From positions 186,001 to 250,000 of the forward strand of contig NZ_MDJZ01000005.1 of assembly GCF_002151125.1 (NCBI RefSeq): a DNA stretch of 64,000 nt, in the 5' to 3' direction. The translations under genes and the position numbers were made by a program. The stretch is from Clavibacter michiganensis (GTDB lineage: Bacteria; Actinomycetota; Actinomycetes; Actinomycetales; Microbacteriaceae). Position 1 is the stretch's first letter. Every line of letters starts with the position of its first letter. Below the pieces are notes generated by a model. The model ran no database searches. It was not told where the DNA came from and worked only from the letters and a program-made list of their open reading frames with translations. Positions 30,049 to 39,625 of the stretch are shown here, piece after piece.

Positions 30049-31356
30049 ATGGCCCTCTCCGGCCGCACCGTCGCGCTCCTCCTCCTCGGGATCGCGCCGC
30101 TCGTCGCGCTCGGCGACGGGCCGGACGCGGCCTACGCGCTCCTCGGCGGGTGGATCCTCCTGGTCGCCCTGCTCGTCGCGCTCGACCTGGCCCTCGCCGC
30201 GAGCCCGCGCGCCGTGGCGCTCGAGCGCAGCCTGCCCGCCCGGATCCGCCTCGACGAGACGGGCGAGAGCGTTCTGCTCGTGACGAACCGCGGGACCCGC
30301 ACTCTGCGGGCCCTCGTGCGCGACGCCTGGCAGCCGTCCGCGGGTGCGTCCTCCACGCGCGACCGGGTGCGGATCCCCGCCGGCGAGCGTCGCGCCGTCC
30401 GCCTCTCCCTCACCCCCACCCGCCGCGGCGAGCGCCGCACAGAGCGCGTCACGATCCGGTCGGCGGGCCCGCTCGGCCTCGCCGCGCGCCAGGCGACGCT
30501 CCTCTCCCCCGGCGCCGTGCGCGTCCTGCCGCCCTTCCGCTCGCGCCGGCACCTGCCCTCCCGCCTCGCCCGCATGCGCGAGCTCGACGGGCGCACCGCG
30601 CTCATGGTCCGCGGCCAGGGCACCGAGTTCGACAGCCTGCGCGACTACGTGCGCGGCGACGACGTGCGCTCGATCGACTGGCGCGCGACCGCCCGCCGGC
30701 AAGACGTCGTCGTCCGCACCTGGCGACCCGAGCGCGACCGGCGCGTGGTGCTGGTGCTCGACACGGGCCGGACGGCCGCGGGGCGGATCCGCGACGAGAC
30801 GCGGCTCGACACGGCGTTCGAGGCGTCGCTGCTGCTCGCCGCGCTCGCCACCCGCTCGGGCGACCGGGTGGACCTCGTGGCGCACGACCGCCGCGTCCGC
30901 GCGCGCGTGCGGGCGGGATCCGGCGGCGACGTGGTCTCGCGCATGGTCGACGCGCTCGCGCCCGTGGACCCGGAGCTGCTCGAGACCGACTGGTCCGCGG
31001 TGCCCGCGCTCGTGCGCCGCATCGTCTCGCAGCGCTCGCTCGTGGTGCTGCTCACCGCCATCGACTCCCCCGGCAGCTCGCGCGCGCTCCTGCAGGTGCT
31101 GCCGCAGCTGACGCGCACGCACCACGTGCTGGTGGCCGCGGTCGTGGATCCGGGCCTCGCCGAGCGCGCCGCCGACCGCTCCGGCCGCGCCGCCGTCTAC
31201 CGCGCGGCCGCCGCCGAGCGCGCCCTGCTCGACGTGGCGCGCGTCGAGGCCGCGGTGCGCCGGCTCGGCGCGGACGTGGTCACGGGCGCGCCGGCCGACC
31301 TGCCGCCCGCGCTGGCGGACCGCTACATCCGGCTGAAGGCCACCGGGCGGCTCTGA
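30049..31356 (+). CDS. DUF58 domain protein, MoxR partner
   Basis: 435 residues. Two N-terminal transmembrane helices (about 5-50) precede a beta-rich segment, then the DUF58 signature RGDDVRSIDWRATARRQD (about 199-216) and a VWA-like remainder (VVLVLDTGRTA). DUF58 proteins pair with MoxR ATPases across bacteria. Its stop codon lies inside the first of three 17-bp tandem repeats that fill the gap to the next gene. Confidence 0.9.
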   Translation: MALSGRTVALLLLGIAPLVALGDGPDAAYALLGGWILLVALLVALDLALAASPRAVALERSLPARIRLDETGESVLLVTNRGTRTLRALVRDAWQPSAGASSTRDRVRIPAGERRAVRLSLTPTRRGERRTERVTIRSAGPLGLAARQATLLSPGAVRVLPPFRSRRHLPSRLARMRELDGRTALMVRGQGTEFDSLRDYVRGDDVRSIDWRATARRQDVVVRTWRPERDRRVVLVLDTGRTAAGRIRDETRLDTAFEASLLLAALATRSGDRVDLVAHDRRVRARVRAGSGGDVVSRMVDALAPVDPELLETDWSAVPALVRRIVSQRSLVVLLTAIDSPGSSRALLQVLPQLTRTHHVLVAAVVDPGLAERAADRSGRAAVYRAAAAERALLDVARVEAAVRRLGADVVTGAPADLPPALADRYIRLKATGRL

Positions 31357-31400
31357 GGGCGGGCCGGCTCTGAGGGCGGGCCGGCTCTGAGGGCGGGCCG
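31350..31400. repeat. Three perfect 17-bp tandem repeats
   Basis: The unit GCTCTGAGGGCGGGCCG occurs three times head to tail. The first copy carries the DUF58 stop codon and the third abuts the TetR stop. Because 17 is not divisible by three, the TGA in successive copies falls in all three plus-strand frames. Confidence 0.95.
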
Positions 31401-32036
31401 TCAGGCGCGCGCCGCGGCCGGATCCGCCGACGGGAGCGGGAGCGCCCCGCCGCTGAGCGCGCGGATCGCCCGCTCGAGCGCGTCGCGCATGTCGATCTCG
31501 GGCCGGTAGCTCCACTGCAGCTGGAGGCCGTCGCTCACCGCGACCGCGATGCGCGCGAACGCGTCGGCGTCGAGCCCCGCGGGCAGCTCCACCCCGAGGG
31601 TGCGCACCTGGTCGGCGACGGATCCCACCACGCGGGCGTAGCGGTCCGCGATGTAGGAGTGCGCGGGGTGCTCGGCGCCGGCCGCGTCGACGACGAGCCG
31701 CGAGTACAGGGCCACGAGACCGGGCGTCTCGGCGTTGTGCGAGCTCGCGCGGAGGAGCATGCCGACCATGTCGGTGGGATCCCCGTCGGGCAGCGCCTCG
31801 CGGTAGTCGGCCGCGGAGTGGGCGTCGCGCTCCTCGAGCACGGCGGCGATGAGCGCCTCGCGCGAGTCGAAGTAGTGCAGGACGCCGGCCTTGCTGATGC
31901 CCACGGCGTCGGCGATCTCCTGCAGCGACGAGGCCGAGTAGCCGCGCTCGGCGATGAGGGCGAGCGCCGCCTCGAGGATCTCGCGGCGCCGGGCCGCGCC
32001 TTTGGCGTAGCGCCGCGGGACCTCGTCGACTGCCAT
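31401..32036 (-). CDS. TetR-family transcriptional regulator
   Basis: 211 residues. The N-terminal HTH (RREILEAALALIAERGYS, then LQEIADAVGISKAGVLHYF) is a standard TetR DNA-binding domain. The C-terminal ligand domain resembles the TetR_C_6-type group. It is divergent from an MFS sugar transporter and beta-glucosidase and probably represses them, responding to a sugar or glucoside. A TAGGGT -10 ends 6 bases before the ATG, so its mRNA should be leaderless. Confidence 0.92.
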   Translation of the reverse strand: MAVDEVPRRYAKGAARRREILEAALALIAERGYSASSLQEIADAVGISKAGVLHYFDSREALIAAVLEERDAHSAADYREALPDGDPTDMVGMLLRASSHNAETPGLVALYSRLVVDAAGAEHPAHSYIADRYARVVGSVADQVRTLGVELPAGLDADAFARIAVAVSDGLQLQWSYRPEIDMRDALERAIRALSGGALPLPSADPAAARA

Positions 32037-32042
32037 GGCTCG

Positions 32043-32048
32043 ACCCTA
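32043..32048 (-). promoter_or_regulatory. -10 box of the TetR gene (leaderless)
   Basis: TAGGGT on the minus strand, 6 bases before ATG 32036. Transcription should begin at or next to the start codon. Confidence 0.55.
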
Positions 32049-32070
32049 GCGATCCGTGGCCCCCGTCAAT

Positions 32071-32087
32071 ACCTACCGCAGGTCGGT
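32071..32087. promoter_or_regulatory. Candidate TetR operator
   Basis: ACCTACCGCAGGTCGGT is a 7-3-7 inverted repeat with one mismatch, in the divergent region between the TetR and MFS genes. It overlaps the expected -35 zone of the MFS promoter, whose -10 candidate is TACCGT at 32097-32102. Binding is inferred from position and symmetry. Confidence 0.5.
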
Positions 32088-32146
32088 TTTGCGTGCTACC
32101 GTCGTGCCGATCCGCCGACGAGGGCGGACGGGAACCTGGAGGCACC

Positions 32147-33427
32147 GTGGCCGACGCAGTCCGAGACCAGCAGACCGAGGGCGCGTCGCGCGTCCGCAGC
32201 GGGACCGGGGAGGGCGCCCGTCCACCCGGGTCGCGCCGCGCCGAGATCGGGATGCCCGTCGCGCTCCTCGGGCTCTTCGTGGCCCTGCTGCCGCCCATCA
32301 TCGTGTCGCTCGCGCTCAAGGTGGCCGAGATCGCGCCGGACGACACCGCCGGCACCCTCAGCCTCGTGCTCGGCCTCGGCGCGCTCGTCGCCCTCGTCGT
32401 GAACCCCCTGGCCGGACGCCTCTCCGACCGCACGCCCGGCCGGTTCGGCATGCGGCGCCCGTGGATCATCGGCGGCGTCGTGCTCGGCTACGGCGCGCTG
32501 ATCCTGCTCACGCAGGCGACCACCGTGCTCGCGCTCGTGGGGGCGTGGATGCTCGTGCAGGGATGCTTCAACGCCGCCATCGCCGCGCTCATCGCCGTCA
32601 TGGCCGACTCCGCCCGTCCCCGCAACCGCGGCCGGGTCGCCGCCGCCGTCGGCGTCGCGCAGAACGGCTCGCTCGTGGTCGGCACCTTCATCGTGCAGCT
32701 GTTCACCACCACGACGCAGCAGGTGCTCGTGCCGGGCGCGATCGGCGTCGCCGTGGTCGTCGTCTTCGCGCTGGTCTTCCGCGACCGGGTGCTCGCCGAG
32801 CGGCCGACCGCGCGCCTCGGCGTGAAGGAGGTCCTCGGGTCCTTCGTGTTCGACCCGCGCCGCAACCCCGACTTCGGCTGGGCATGGCTCATGCGCTTCC
32901 TCCTCACGGCGAGCGCCGTGACGGCCACGAACTACCTCGCGTTCTACCTCATCGACGACCTCGGGGTCGCGCAGGCCGACGTCGCCAACGCGGTCTTCGT
33001 CGCCACCCTCTTCAACGTGATCGGCGTCGTCTCCACCACCTTCGTGGCCGGCTGGCTGAGCGACCGGCTCGGCCGCCGCAAGGTCTTCGTGGCCGCCGCG
33101 GCGCTCGTCGCGGTGATCGGCCTCGTGATCCTCGCCCTCGCGCCCAGCCTCGCCGTCGTCTACGTCGCGCAGCTCGTCATCGGCGCGGGCATCGGCTCGT
33201 TCTACGCGGTCGACCTCGCGCTCATCACCGACGTGCTGCCGAGCGACTCCGACAACGGCAAGGACCTCGGTGTCGTCAACATCGCGCAGGCGCTGCCGCA
33301 GTCGCTCGTGCCGACGGCCGCGAGCGGCGTGGTGGGGATCGCCGGCTACCCCGGCCTCTTCCTCGCCGGCGCCGCGGCCGGCCTCCTCGGCGCGGTGGCC
33401 GCCTTCCGCGTGAAGGGCGTCCGATGA
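32147..33427 (+). CDS. MFS transporter (sugar/glycoside type)
   Basis: 426 residues and 11-12 transmembrane helices. The loop motif GRLSDRTPGRFGMRRPWI near residue 85 is characteristic of the sugar-cation/SLC45-like and GPH-type MFS group. GWLSDRLGRRKVF is the second-half equivalent. GTG 32147 follows GGAGG with a 5-base gap. It is coupled to the beta-glucosidase gene by a 4-base overlap, so it probably imports the glucoside or oligosaccharide that enzyme cleaves. Confidence 0.88.
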   Translation: MADAVRDQQTEGASRVRSGTGEGARPPGSRRAEIGMPVALLGLFVALLPPIIVSLALKVAEIAPDDTAGTLSLVLGLGALVALVVNPLAGRLSDRTPGRFGMRRPWIIGGVVLGYGALILLTQATTVLALVGAWMLVQGCFNAAIAALIAVMADSARPRNRGRVAAAVGVAQNGSLVVGTFIVQLFTTTTQQVLVPGAIGVAVVVVFALVFRDRVLAERPTARLGVKEVLGSFVFDPRRNPDFGWAWLMRFLLTASAVTATNYLAFYLIDDLGVAQADVANAVFVATLFNVIGVVSTTFVAGWLSDRLGRRKVFVAAAALVAVIGLVILALAPSLAVVYVAQLVIGAGIGSFYAVDLALITDVLPSDSDNGKDLGVVNIAQALPQSLVPTAASGVVGIAGYPGLFLAGAAAGLLGAVAAFRVKGVR

Positions 33428-36030
33428 GCGCGGCGCCCGACCCCGAGGCCACCCGCCTGACCACCACGACCACCACGACCGGAGGCGAGCAGGATCGATC
33501 CGACGCCGACGTCCCCCGAGGAGCACCCATGGACCCGCACGACACCGCCCCGCACGACACCGCCCCGCACGCCCCCACCCCGCTCGACCCCGACACCACC
33601 CGCCTCGAGGAGCTCGCCGGGCGGCTCACGCTCGAGCAGAAGGTGCAGCTCGTCACGGGCCGCGACTTCTGGACCACCTGGCCCGTTGAGGGCATCGGCC
33701 TCCGCCGCATGCTCGTCTCCGACGGCCCGAGCGGCGTGCGCGGCGAGGTCTGGGACGAGCGCTCCCCGTCGCTCAACCTGCCGTCGGCGTCCGCGCTGTC
33801 CTCCAGCTGGGACACCGGGATCGCCGCCCGCTACGGCCGCGCCTCCGCGGTGGAGGCGCGCCGCAAGGGCGTCGACGTCGTGCTCGGCCCGACCATCAAC
33901 CTGCACCGCTCCCCCTACGGCGGGCGCCACTTCGAGGCCTTCAGCGAGGATCCGCTGCTCACCGCCGACCTCGCCGCCGCCTACGTGCGCGGCGTCCAGG
34001 AGAACGGCGTGGGCGCGACCCCCAAGCACTACGTCGCGAACGAGTACGAGACCGACCGCTTCACGGCCGACAGCGTCGTCTCCGAGCGCGCCCTCCGCGA
34101 GCTCTACCTCGCGGCGTTCGAGAAGGCCGTCGTCGAGTCGCGCGCGTGGCTCGTGATGAGCTCGTACAACTCGATCAACGGGGTCACCTCCACCGAGAAC
34201 GACCTGCTCGAGACGCCGCTCAACTCCGAGTGGGGCTTCGACGGCGTGGTCGTCAGCGACTGGACGGGCGTCCGCAGCGTCGACGCCGCGCGCGCGTCGC
34301 AGGACCTCGAGATGCCGGGCCCGGTCGGCGCCTGGGGCGACGCGCTCCTCGAGGCCGTCCGCGACGGCCGCGTGCCGGAGGCCGACCTCGACCGCAAGGT
34401 GATCCGCCTGCTCCGCCTCGCCGCCCGCGTCGGCGCGCTCGACGGCTTCGACGCCGTCGCGCCCGCGCCCGTCGAGGTCGAGGACGGCGTCGCGTTCGCG
34501 CGCACGGCCGCCGCCGCCGGCACCGTCCTGGTGCGCAACGAGGACGCGATCCTGCCGCTCGACGCGTCCGCGCTCCGCTCCGTCGCGGTCATCGGCCACA
34601 ACGCCGTCGAGGCGCGCACCCAGGGCGGCGGCAGCGCGACCGTCATCCCGGAGCACGTGGTCACGCCGCTCGACGGGATCCGCCAGGCGCTCGGCGACGG
34701 CGTGGACGTGCGGTACGCGCGCGGCGCGGTCGTGCAGAAGGGGATCCAGGAGCTGCCGCTCGCCGAGATCCGGAACCCCCGCACGGGCGGGCCCGGCGCC
34801 CTCGTGCGCTTCCTCGACGCGGACGGCGCGGAGGTGTTCGCCGAGGACCGCCGCGCGACGACGCTCATGTACTTCGGCGGCGACGCACCCACGGGCACGG
34901 CCGCGGTCATCGAGATCACCGCGCGCTGGACCCCGTCCGAGACCGGCGAGGTGCTGTTCGGCTTCAGCGCCGCGGGCCGCGGCCGCGTCCACGCCGACGG
35001 CGAGCTCCTCCGCGAGGACGGCGCGGCGCCCGTCGGCATGGACCTCGGCGCGAGCCTCATGTCGCCGCCGTCCATCTCCGCGCCGGTCGCCGCGGTGGCC
35101 GGGCAGCCGGTGGACCTCAAGGTCGAGTTCGAGCTGACCAGCATGCCCGGCGGCCTCGCCGGCATCCTCGGGATCACGGTCGGCCTCGAGGCCGACGAGT
35201 CGGAGCCCGAGCGCCTCCTGGACGAGGCCGTCGAGGCCGCGGCCGGGGCGGACGTCGCGATCGTCGTCGTCGGCACCAACGCGCAGGTCGAGTCCGAGGG
35301 CTTCGACCGCGACTCGCTCGCGCTCCCGGGCCGCCAGGACGAGCTGGTGCGCCGCGTCGCCGCCCGGAACCCGCGCACGATCGTCGTCGTCAACTCGGGA
35401 TCCCCCGTGCTCCTCCCCTGGCGCGACGACGTGCAGGCGCTGCTCCTCGCCTGGTTCGGCGGCCAGGAGTTCGGCGGCGCCCTCGCCGACGTGCTCTTCG
35501 GCGACGTCGAGCCGGGCGGCCGGCTCCCCACCACCTGGCCCGCCGCGGAGGAGGACGTGCCCGTCCGCTCGGTCACGCCGGTCGACGGGAAGGTGGTCTA
35601 CGACGAGGGGATCCACGTCGGCCACCGCGCCTGGCTCCGCTCGGGCGCGACCCCGGCGTACGAGTTCGGGCACGGCCTCGGCTACACGACGCACGCGCTC
35701 GACGACCTGCGCGTGGTCGAGGACGGCCAGGGCGGGATCACCGCGACCGTCGCCGTGACGAACACGGGCGACCGCCAGGGGAAGCAGGTCGTGCAGGCGT
35801 ACCTGTCGCGCGCGGGATCCGCGGTCGACCGCCCGGTCCGCTGGCTCGCGGGCTTCGCGTCCGTCGAGCTGGAGGCCGGCGCGTCCGCCGACGTGGCCGT
35901 CGCGATCGGCGCCCGGGCCTTCGCGCACTGGGACGGCGGCTGGCAGCGCGAGCCCGGCGCGTTCCGGCTGCACGTCGGCACCTCGGTGACGGCGACGCCG
36001 CTCGAGGCCGAGGTGGACCCGGCGGCCTGA
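33424..36030 (+). CDS. GH3 beta-glucosidase with PA14 insertion
   Basis: 868 residues from ATG 33424 (ATGA overlap with the MFS stop). GH3 N-domain with KHYVANEYETDR and nucleophile Asp279 in VVSDWTGV; the (alpha/beta)6 sandwich is interrupted by a PA14 domain (about residues 455-575), which binds sugar. A C-terminal FN3-like domain follows. No signal peptide, so it acts inside the cell on imported beta-glucosides. A second in-frame ATG at 33529 has GAGGAG 5 bases upstream and may be the real start (833 residues); the first 35 residues are Thr-rich and unlike a domain. Confidence 0.92.
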   Translation: MSAAPDPEATRLTTTTTTTGGEQDRSDADVPRGAPMDPHDTAPHDTAPHAPTPLDPDTTRLEELAGRLTLEQKVQLVTGRDFWTTWPVEGIGLRRMLVSDGPSGVRGEVWDERSPSLNLPSASALSSSWDTGIAARYGRASAVEARRKGVDVVLGPTINLHRSPYGGRHFEAFSEDPLLTADLAAAYVRGVQENGVGATPKHYVANEYETDRFTADSVVSERALRELYLAAFEKAVVESRAWLVMSSYNSINGVTSTENDLLETPLNSEWGFDGVVVSDWTGVRSVDAARASQDLEMPGPVGAWGDALLEAVRDGRVPEADLDRKVIRLLRLAARVGALDGFDAVAPAPVEVEDGVAFARTAAAAGTVLVRNEDAILPLDASALRSVAVIGHNAVEARTQGGGSATVIPEHVVTPLDGIRQALGDGVDVRYARGAVVQKGIQELPLAEIRNPRTGGPGALVRFLDADGAEVFAEDRRATTLMYFGGDAPTGTAAVIEITARWTPSETGEVLFGFSAAGRGRVHADGELLREDGAAPVGMDLGASLMSPPSISAPVAAVAGQPVDLKVEFELTSMPGGLAGILGITVGLEADESEPERLLDEAVEAAAGADVAIVVVGTNAQVESEGFDRDSLALPGRQDELVRRVAARNPRTIVVVNSGSPVLLPWRDDVQALLLAWFGGQEFGGALADVLFGDVEPGGRLPTTWPAAEEDVPVRSVTPVDGKVVYDEGIHVGHRAWLRSGATPAYEFGHGLGYTTHALDDLRVVEDGQGGITATVAVTNTGDRQGKQVVQAYLSRAGSAVDRPVRWLAGFASVELEAGASADVAVAIGARAFAHWDGGWQREPGAFRLHVGTSVTATPLEAEVDPAA

Positions 36031-36081
36031 CCCGCGCCGCCGCACGGCCCGCGAGGCGGGCGGCCGGTGGATCCCGAGGGC

Positions 36082-37077
36082 TCAGCCCGCGACGATCCGC
36101 CGGCCGCCCGCCTCGAACTCGTCCAGGTCGCCCGTCGCGCCCCCGCGCACCGCCCGGCCGCCGACGACCACCATGTAGAAGAGGAACGCCCCGAGCGCGA
36201 CCGCGCCGATCGCGATCTTCAGCGGCACGGGCCACGGCTGCGGCGTCACGAAGCCCTCGAGGATCCCGGAGACCAGCAGCACGAGCACGAGCCCCATGGC
36301 CACCGTGATGAGCGCGCGCCCGTCCTCGGCGAGCGCCTGCCCGCGCGTGCGGGCGCCGGGCGCGATCCACGACCACGAGATGCGCAGGCCCGCGGCGGCG
36401 GCCACGAAGATCGCCGTCAGCTCCAGCAGGCCGTGCGGGAGGATGTAGGAGAAGAACGTGCCGCCCTCTCCGTAGTGGAACATGACCGCGGTGGTGGTCC
36501 CGAGGCCCTGCGCGTTCTGCAGCATCACGAACGGCACCCAGAGCCCCGTGATCCCGAAGGCCACGCACTGCGCGGCTATCCACGCGTTGTTCGTCCAGAC
36601 CTGCCCCGTGAACGAGGCCGCCGGGTTCTCGCTGTAGTAGTCGATGAAGTCGTCCTCGACGTACCTGCGGAGGTCGGCGTCGCTGCCGAGGCTCGCGATC
36701 ATCGACGGGTCGCGGAGGATCCACGTGGCGTAGAGCGCGATGACGGCGATCGTGCCGAGTGCCACCGCGAGCGTCAGCCAGCGGATCCGGTACAGGGCCG
36801 CCGGCAGGTCGACGGCGAAGAAGGCGGGGATGCGGGACGCGACGTTCGTGCTCTGCCCGGTGAAGCGCATGCGGGCCCGCGACAGCGCCACCGAGAGCCG
36901 GTCGCCCTGCGCGGTGGATCCGGCCGCCGCCTGGATCGCCGACAGCTCGGCCGCGCCCGCCTGGTACCGGTCGACGAGCTCGTCGGACTCGGGTCCGCTG
37001 AGCCGGCGCCGGCCGGCGAGGCGGGCGAGCCGGTCCCAGTCGTCCCGGTGGGCGGCGGTGTAGGCGTCGAGGTCCAT
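36082..37077 (-). CDS. SpoIIM-family membrane protein
   Basis: 331 residues. A soluble helical N-terminus of about 90 residues (MDLDAYTAAHRDDWDRLARL) is followed by about five transmembrane helices. AASFTGQVWTNNAWIAAQCVAFG and HGLLELTAIFVAAAAGLRI are the SpoIIM signatures. Homologue Rv3694c occupies the same relative position beside the MoxR/DUF58 genes in M. tuberculosis. No sporulation is implied. The start has a TATAGT -10 seven bases upstream. Confidence 0.88.
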   Translation of the reverse strand: MDLDAYTAAHRDDWDRLARLAGRRRLSGPESDELVDRYQAGAAELSAIQAAAGSTAQGDRLSVALSRARMRFTGQSTNVASRIPAFFAVDLPAALYRIRWLTLAVALGTIAVIALYATWILRDPSMIASLGSDADLRRYVEDDFIDYYSENPAASFTGQVWTNNAWIAAQCVAFGITGLWVPFVMLQNAQGLGTTTAVMFHYGEGGTFFSYILPHGLLELTAIFVAAAAGLRISWSWIAPGARTRGQALAEDGRALITVAMGLVLVLLVSGILEGFVTPQPWPVPLKIAIGAVALGAFLFYMVVVGGRAVRGGATGDLDEFEAGGRRIVAG

Positions 37078-37084
37078 CTGCTTG

Positions 37085-37090
37085 ACTATA
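37085..37090 (-). promoter_or_regulatory. -10 box of the SpoIIM-like gene (leaderless)
   Basis: TATAGT on the minus strand, 7 bases before ATG 37077. It lies in the 16-base gap between two divergent starts, so any -35 must be inside the RDD gene. Confidence 0.55.
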
Positions 37091-37093
37091 TGC

Positions 37094-37963
37094 ATGGCGG
37101 CAGCCGACGCGCACGACCCGGATCGCTCGGACGGCCCCGACGCGCTCGTGGTCGGCGAGGCCGTCGCCCTCGACGTCCGGCCCGCGGGCTTCGTGCTGCG
37201 GGCCGCGGGCGCCGCGATCGACGTGGTCGCCTCGCTGGTCGTGGGCCTCCTGCTCGTGCTCCTCATCGGCCGGCTCGCCGAGGCGGGCCTCCTCGACGAC
37301 GCCTCGAGCGCCGCCTGCGCCATCGCCGCGGTCGTGCTCGCGATCGTCGTGCTGCCCGTGGTCGTGGAGGTCGCGTCGCGCGGCCGGTCGCTCGGGCGCT
37401 GGGCCGTCGGCGCGCGCATCGTGCGGGCGGACGGCGGCGGCATCGGGCTCCGGCACGCGGTGGCCCGGGCGCTGGTGGGGATCCTCGAGATCTACCTCAC
37501 GCTCGGCGGGCTCGCCGCGCTCGTGGGCCTCCTCAGCCCGGGCGCCCAGCGCCTCGGCGACCTGGTGGCCGGCACCCGCTCGCAGCACGAGCGCGTCCCC
37601 GCCTACCCCGCTCCCCTGCCGCCCGTGCCGCCGCACCTCGCGGGCTGGGCGTCCGAGGCCGACGTGGGCCGCCTCCCGGACGCGCTCGGCCGCCGCCTGG
37701 CGCGGTTCCTCGCGCAGCGCGAGGCCATGACCCCGGCCTCCCGCGGGCGACTCGCCGCGGAGCTCGCCAACGAGGCCGCGGTGCACGTGTCGCCGCTGCC
37801 CGCGACGGATCCCGAGTCCTTCGTCACCGCGGTCGGCGCCGTCCGCCGCGAGCGGGAGCACCGCGCGCTGATGCTGGAGCGCGACCGCATGGAGGCGCTC
37901 GAGCCGATCCTCACGGGGCTGCCGCACGGCTTCCCGGCGCGCGGCGGATCCACGCCCTCCTGA
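37094..37963 (+). CDS. RDD-family membrane protein
   Basis: 289 residues. Two to three transmembrane helices lie in the first 165 residues, with the RDD pattern RPAGFVLRAAGAAIDVV at 29-45 and GRSLGRWAVGARIVRADG. A soluble helical C-terminal half follows. RDD proteins are poorly understood; some transport ions. ATG 37094 is chosen over TTG 37082. Its start is only 16 bases from the divergent SpoIIM start, the same arrangement as Rv3694c/Rv3695. Confidence 0.87.
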   Translation: MAAADAHDPDRSDGPDALVVGEAVALDVRPAGFVLRAAGAAIDVVASLVVGLLLVLLIGRLAEAGLLDDASSAACAIAAVVLAIVVLPVVVEVASRGRSLGRWAVGARIVRADGGGIGLRHAVARALVGILEIYLTLGGLAALVGLLSPGAQRLGDLVAGTRSQHERVPAYPAPLPPVPPHLAGWASEADVGRLPDALGRRLARFLAQREAMTPASRGRLAAELANEAAVHVSPLPATDPESFVTAVGAVRREREHRALMLERDRMEALEPILTGLPHGFPARGGSTPS

Positions 37964-38024
37964 CCCGCCGGACGCCGCGGCGCCTGCCCCGCCCCGCGGC
38001 CGGCCCCGACGACCCCGCACGCGA

Positions 38025-38063
38025 CGACGCCGCCCGCCCCTGCGGAGGGGACGGACGGCGTCG
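38025..38063. terminator. Bidirectional terminator between RDD and ahcY genes
   Basis: A near-perfect stem with arms CGACGCCGCCCGCCCC and GGGGACGGACGGCGTCG and a 6-base loop, between convergent genes. Confidence 0.65.
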
Positions 38064-38078
38064 AGCGCATCCCGCGGA

Positions 38079-39563
<1,485 letters not shown>

Positions 39564-39590
39564 GCGTCCAGTCTCGCACCCGCCGCGTGA

Positions 39591-39617
39591 CGCCCGCCCG
39601 TGGATGACGGGCGGGCG
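39591..39617 (-). terminator. Terminator of the copper operon
   Basis: A 10-bp perfect inverted repeat (CGCCCGCCCG) with a TGGATGA loop, directly after the copA stop and before ahcY. Confidence 0.65.
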
Positions 39618-39625
39618 CCCGTGGG

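Noticed and set aside
33450-33570. Short tandem repeats in the beta-glucosidase N-terminus (ACC/ACG run and a doubled 15-mer)
   Set aside because: They encode a Thr-run and HDTAP repeats and are explained as low-complexity coding sequence, possibly even upstream of the true start.
39564-39625. SAH riboswitch upstream of ahcY
   Set aside because: The gap is only 62 bases and is occupied by the copA terminator hairpin; no riboswitch core is visible.
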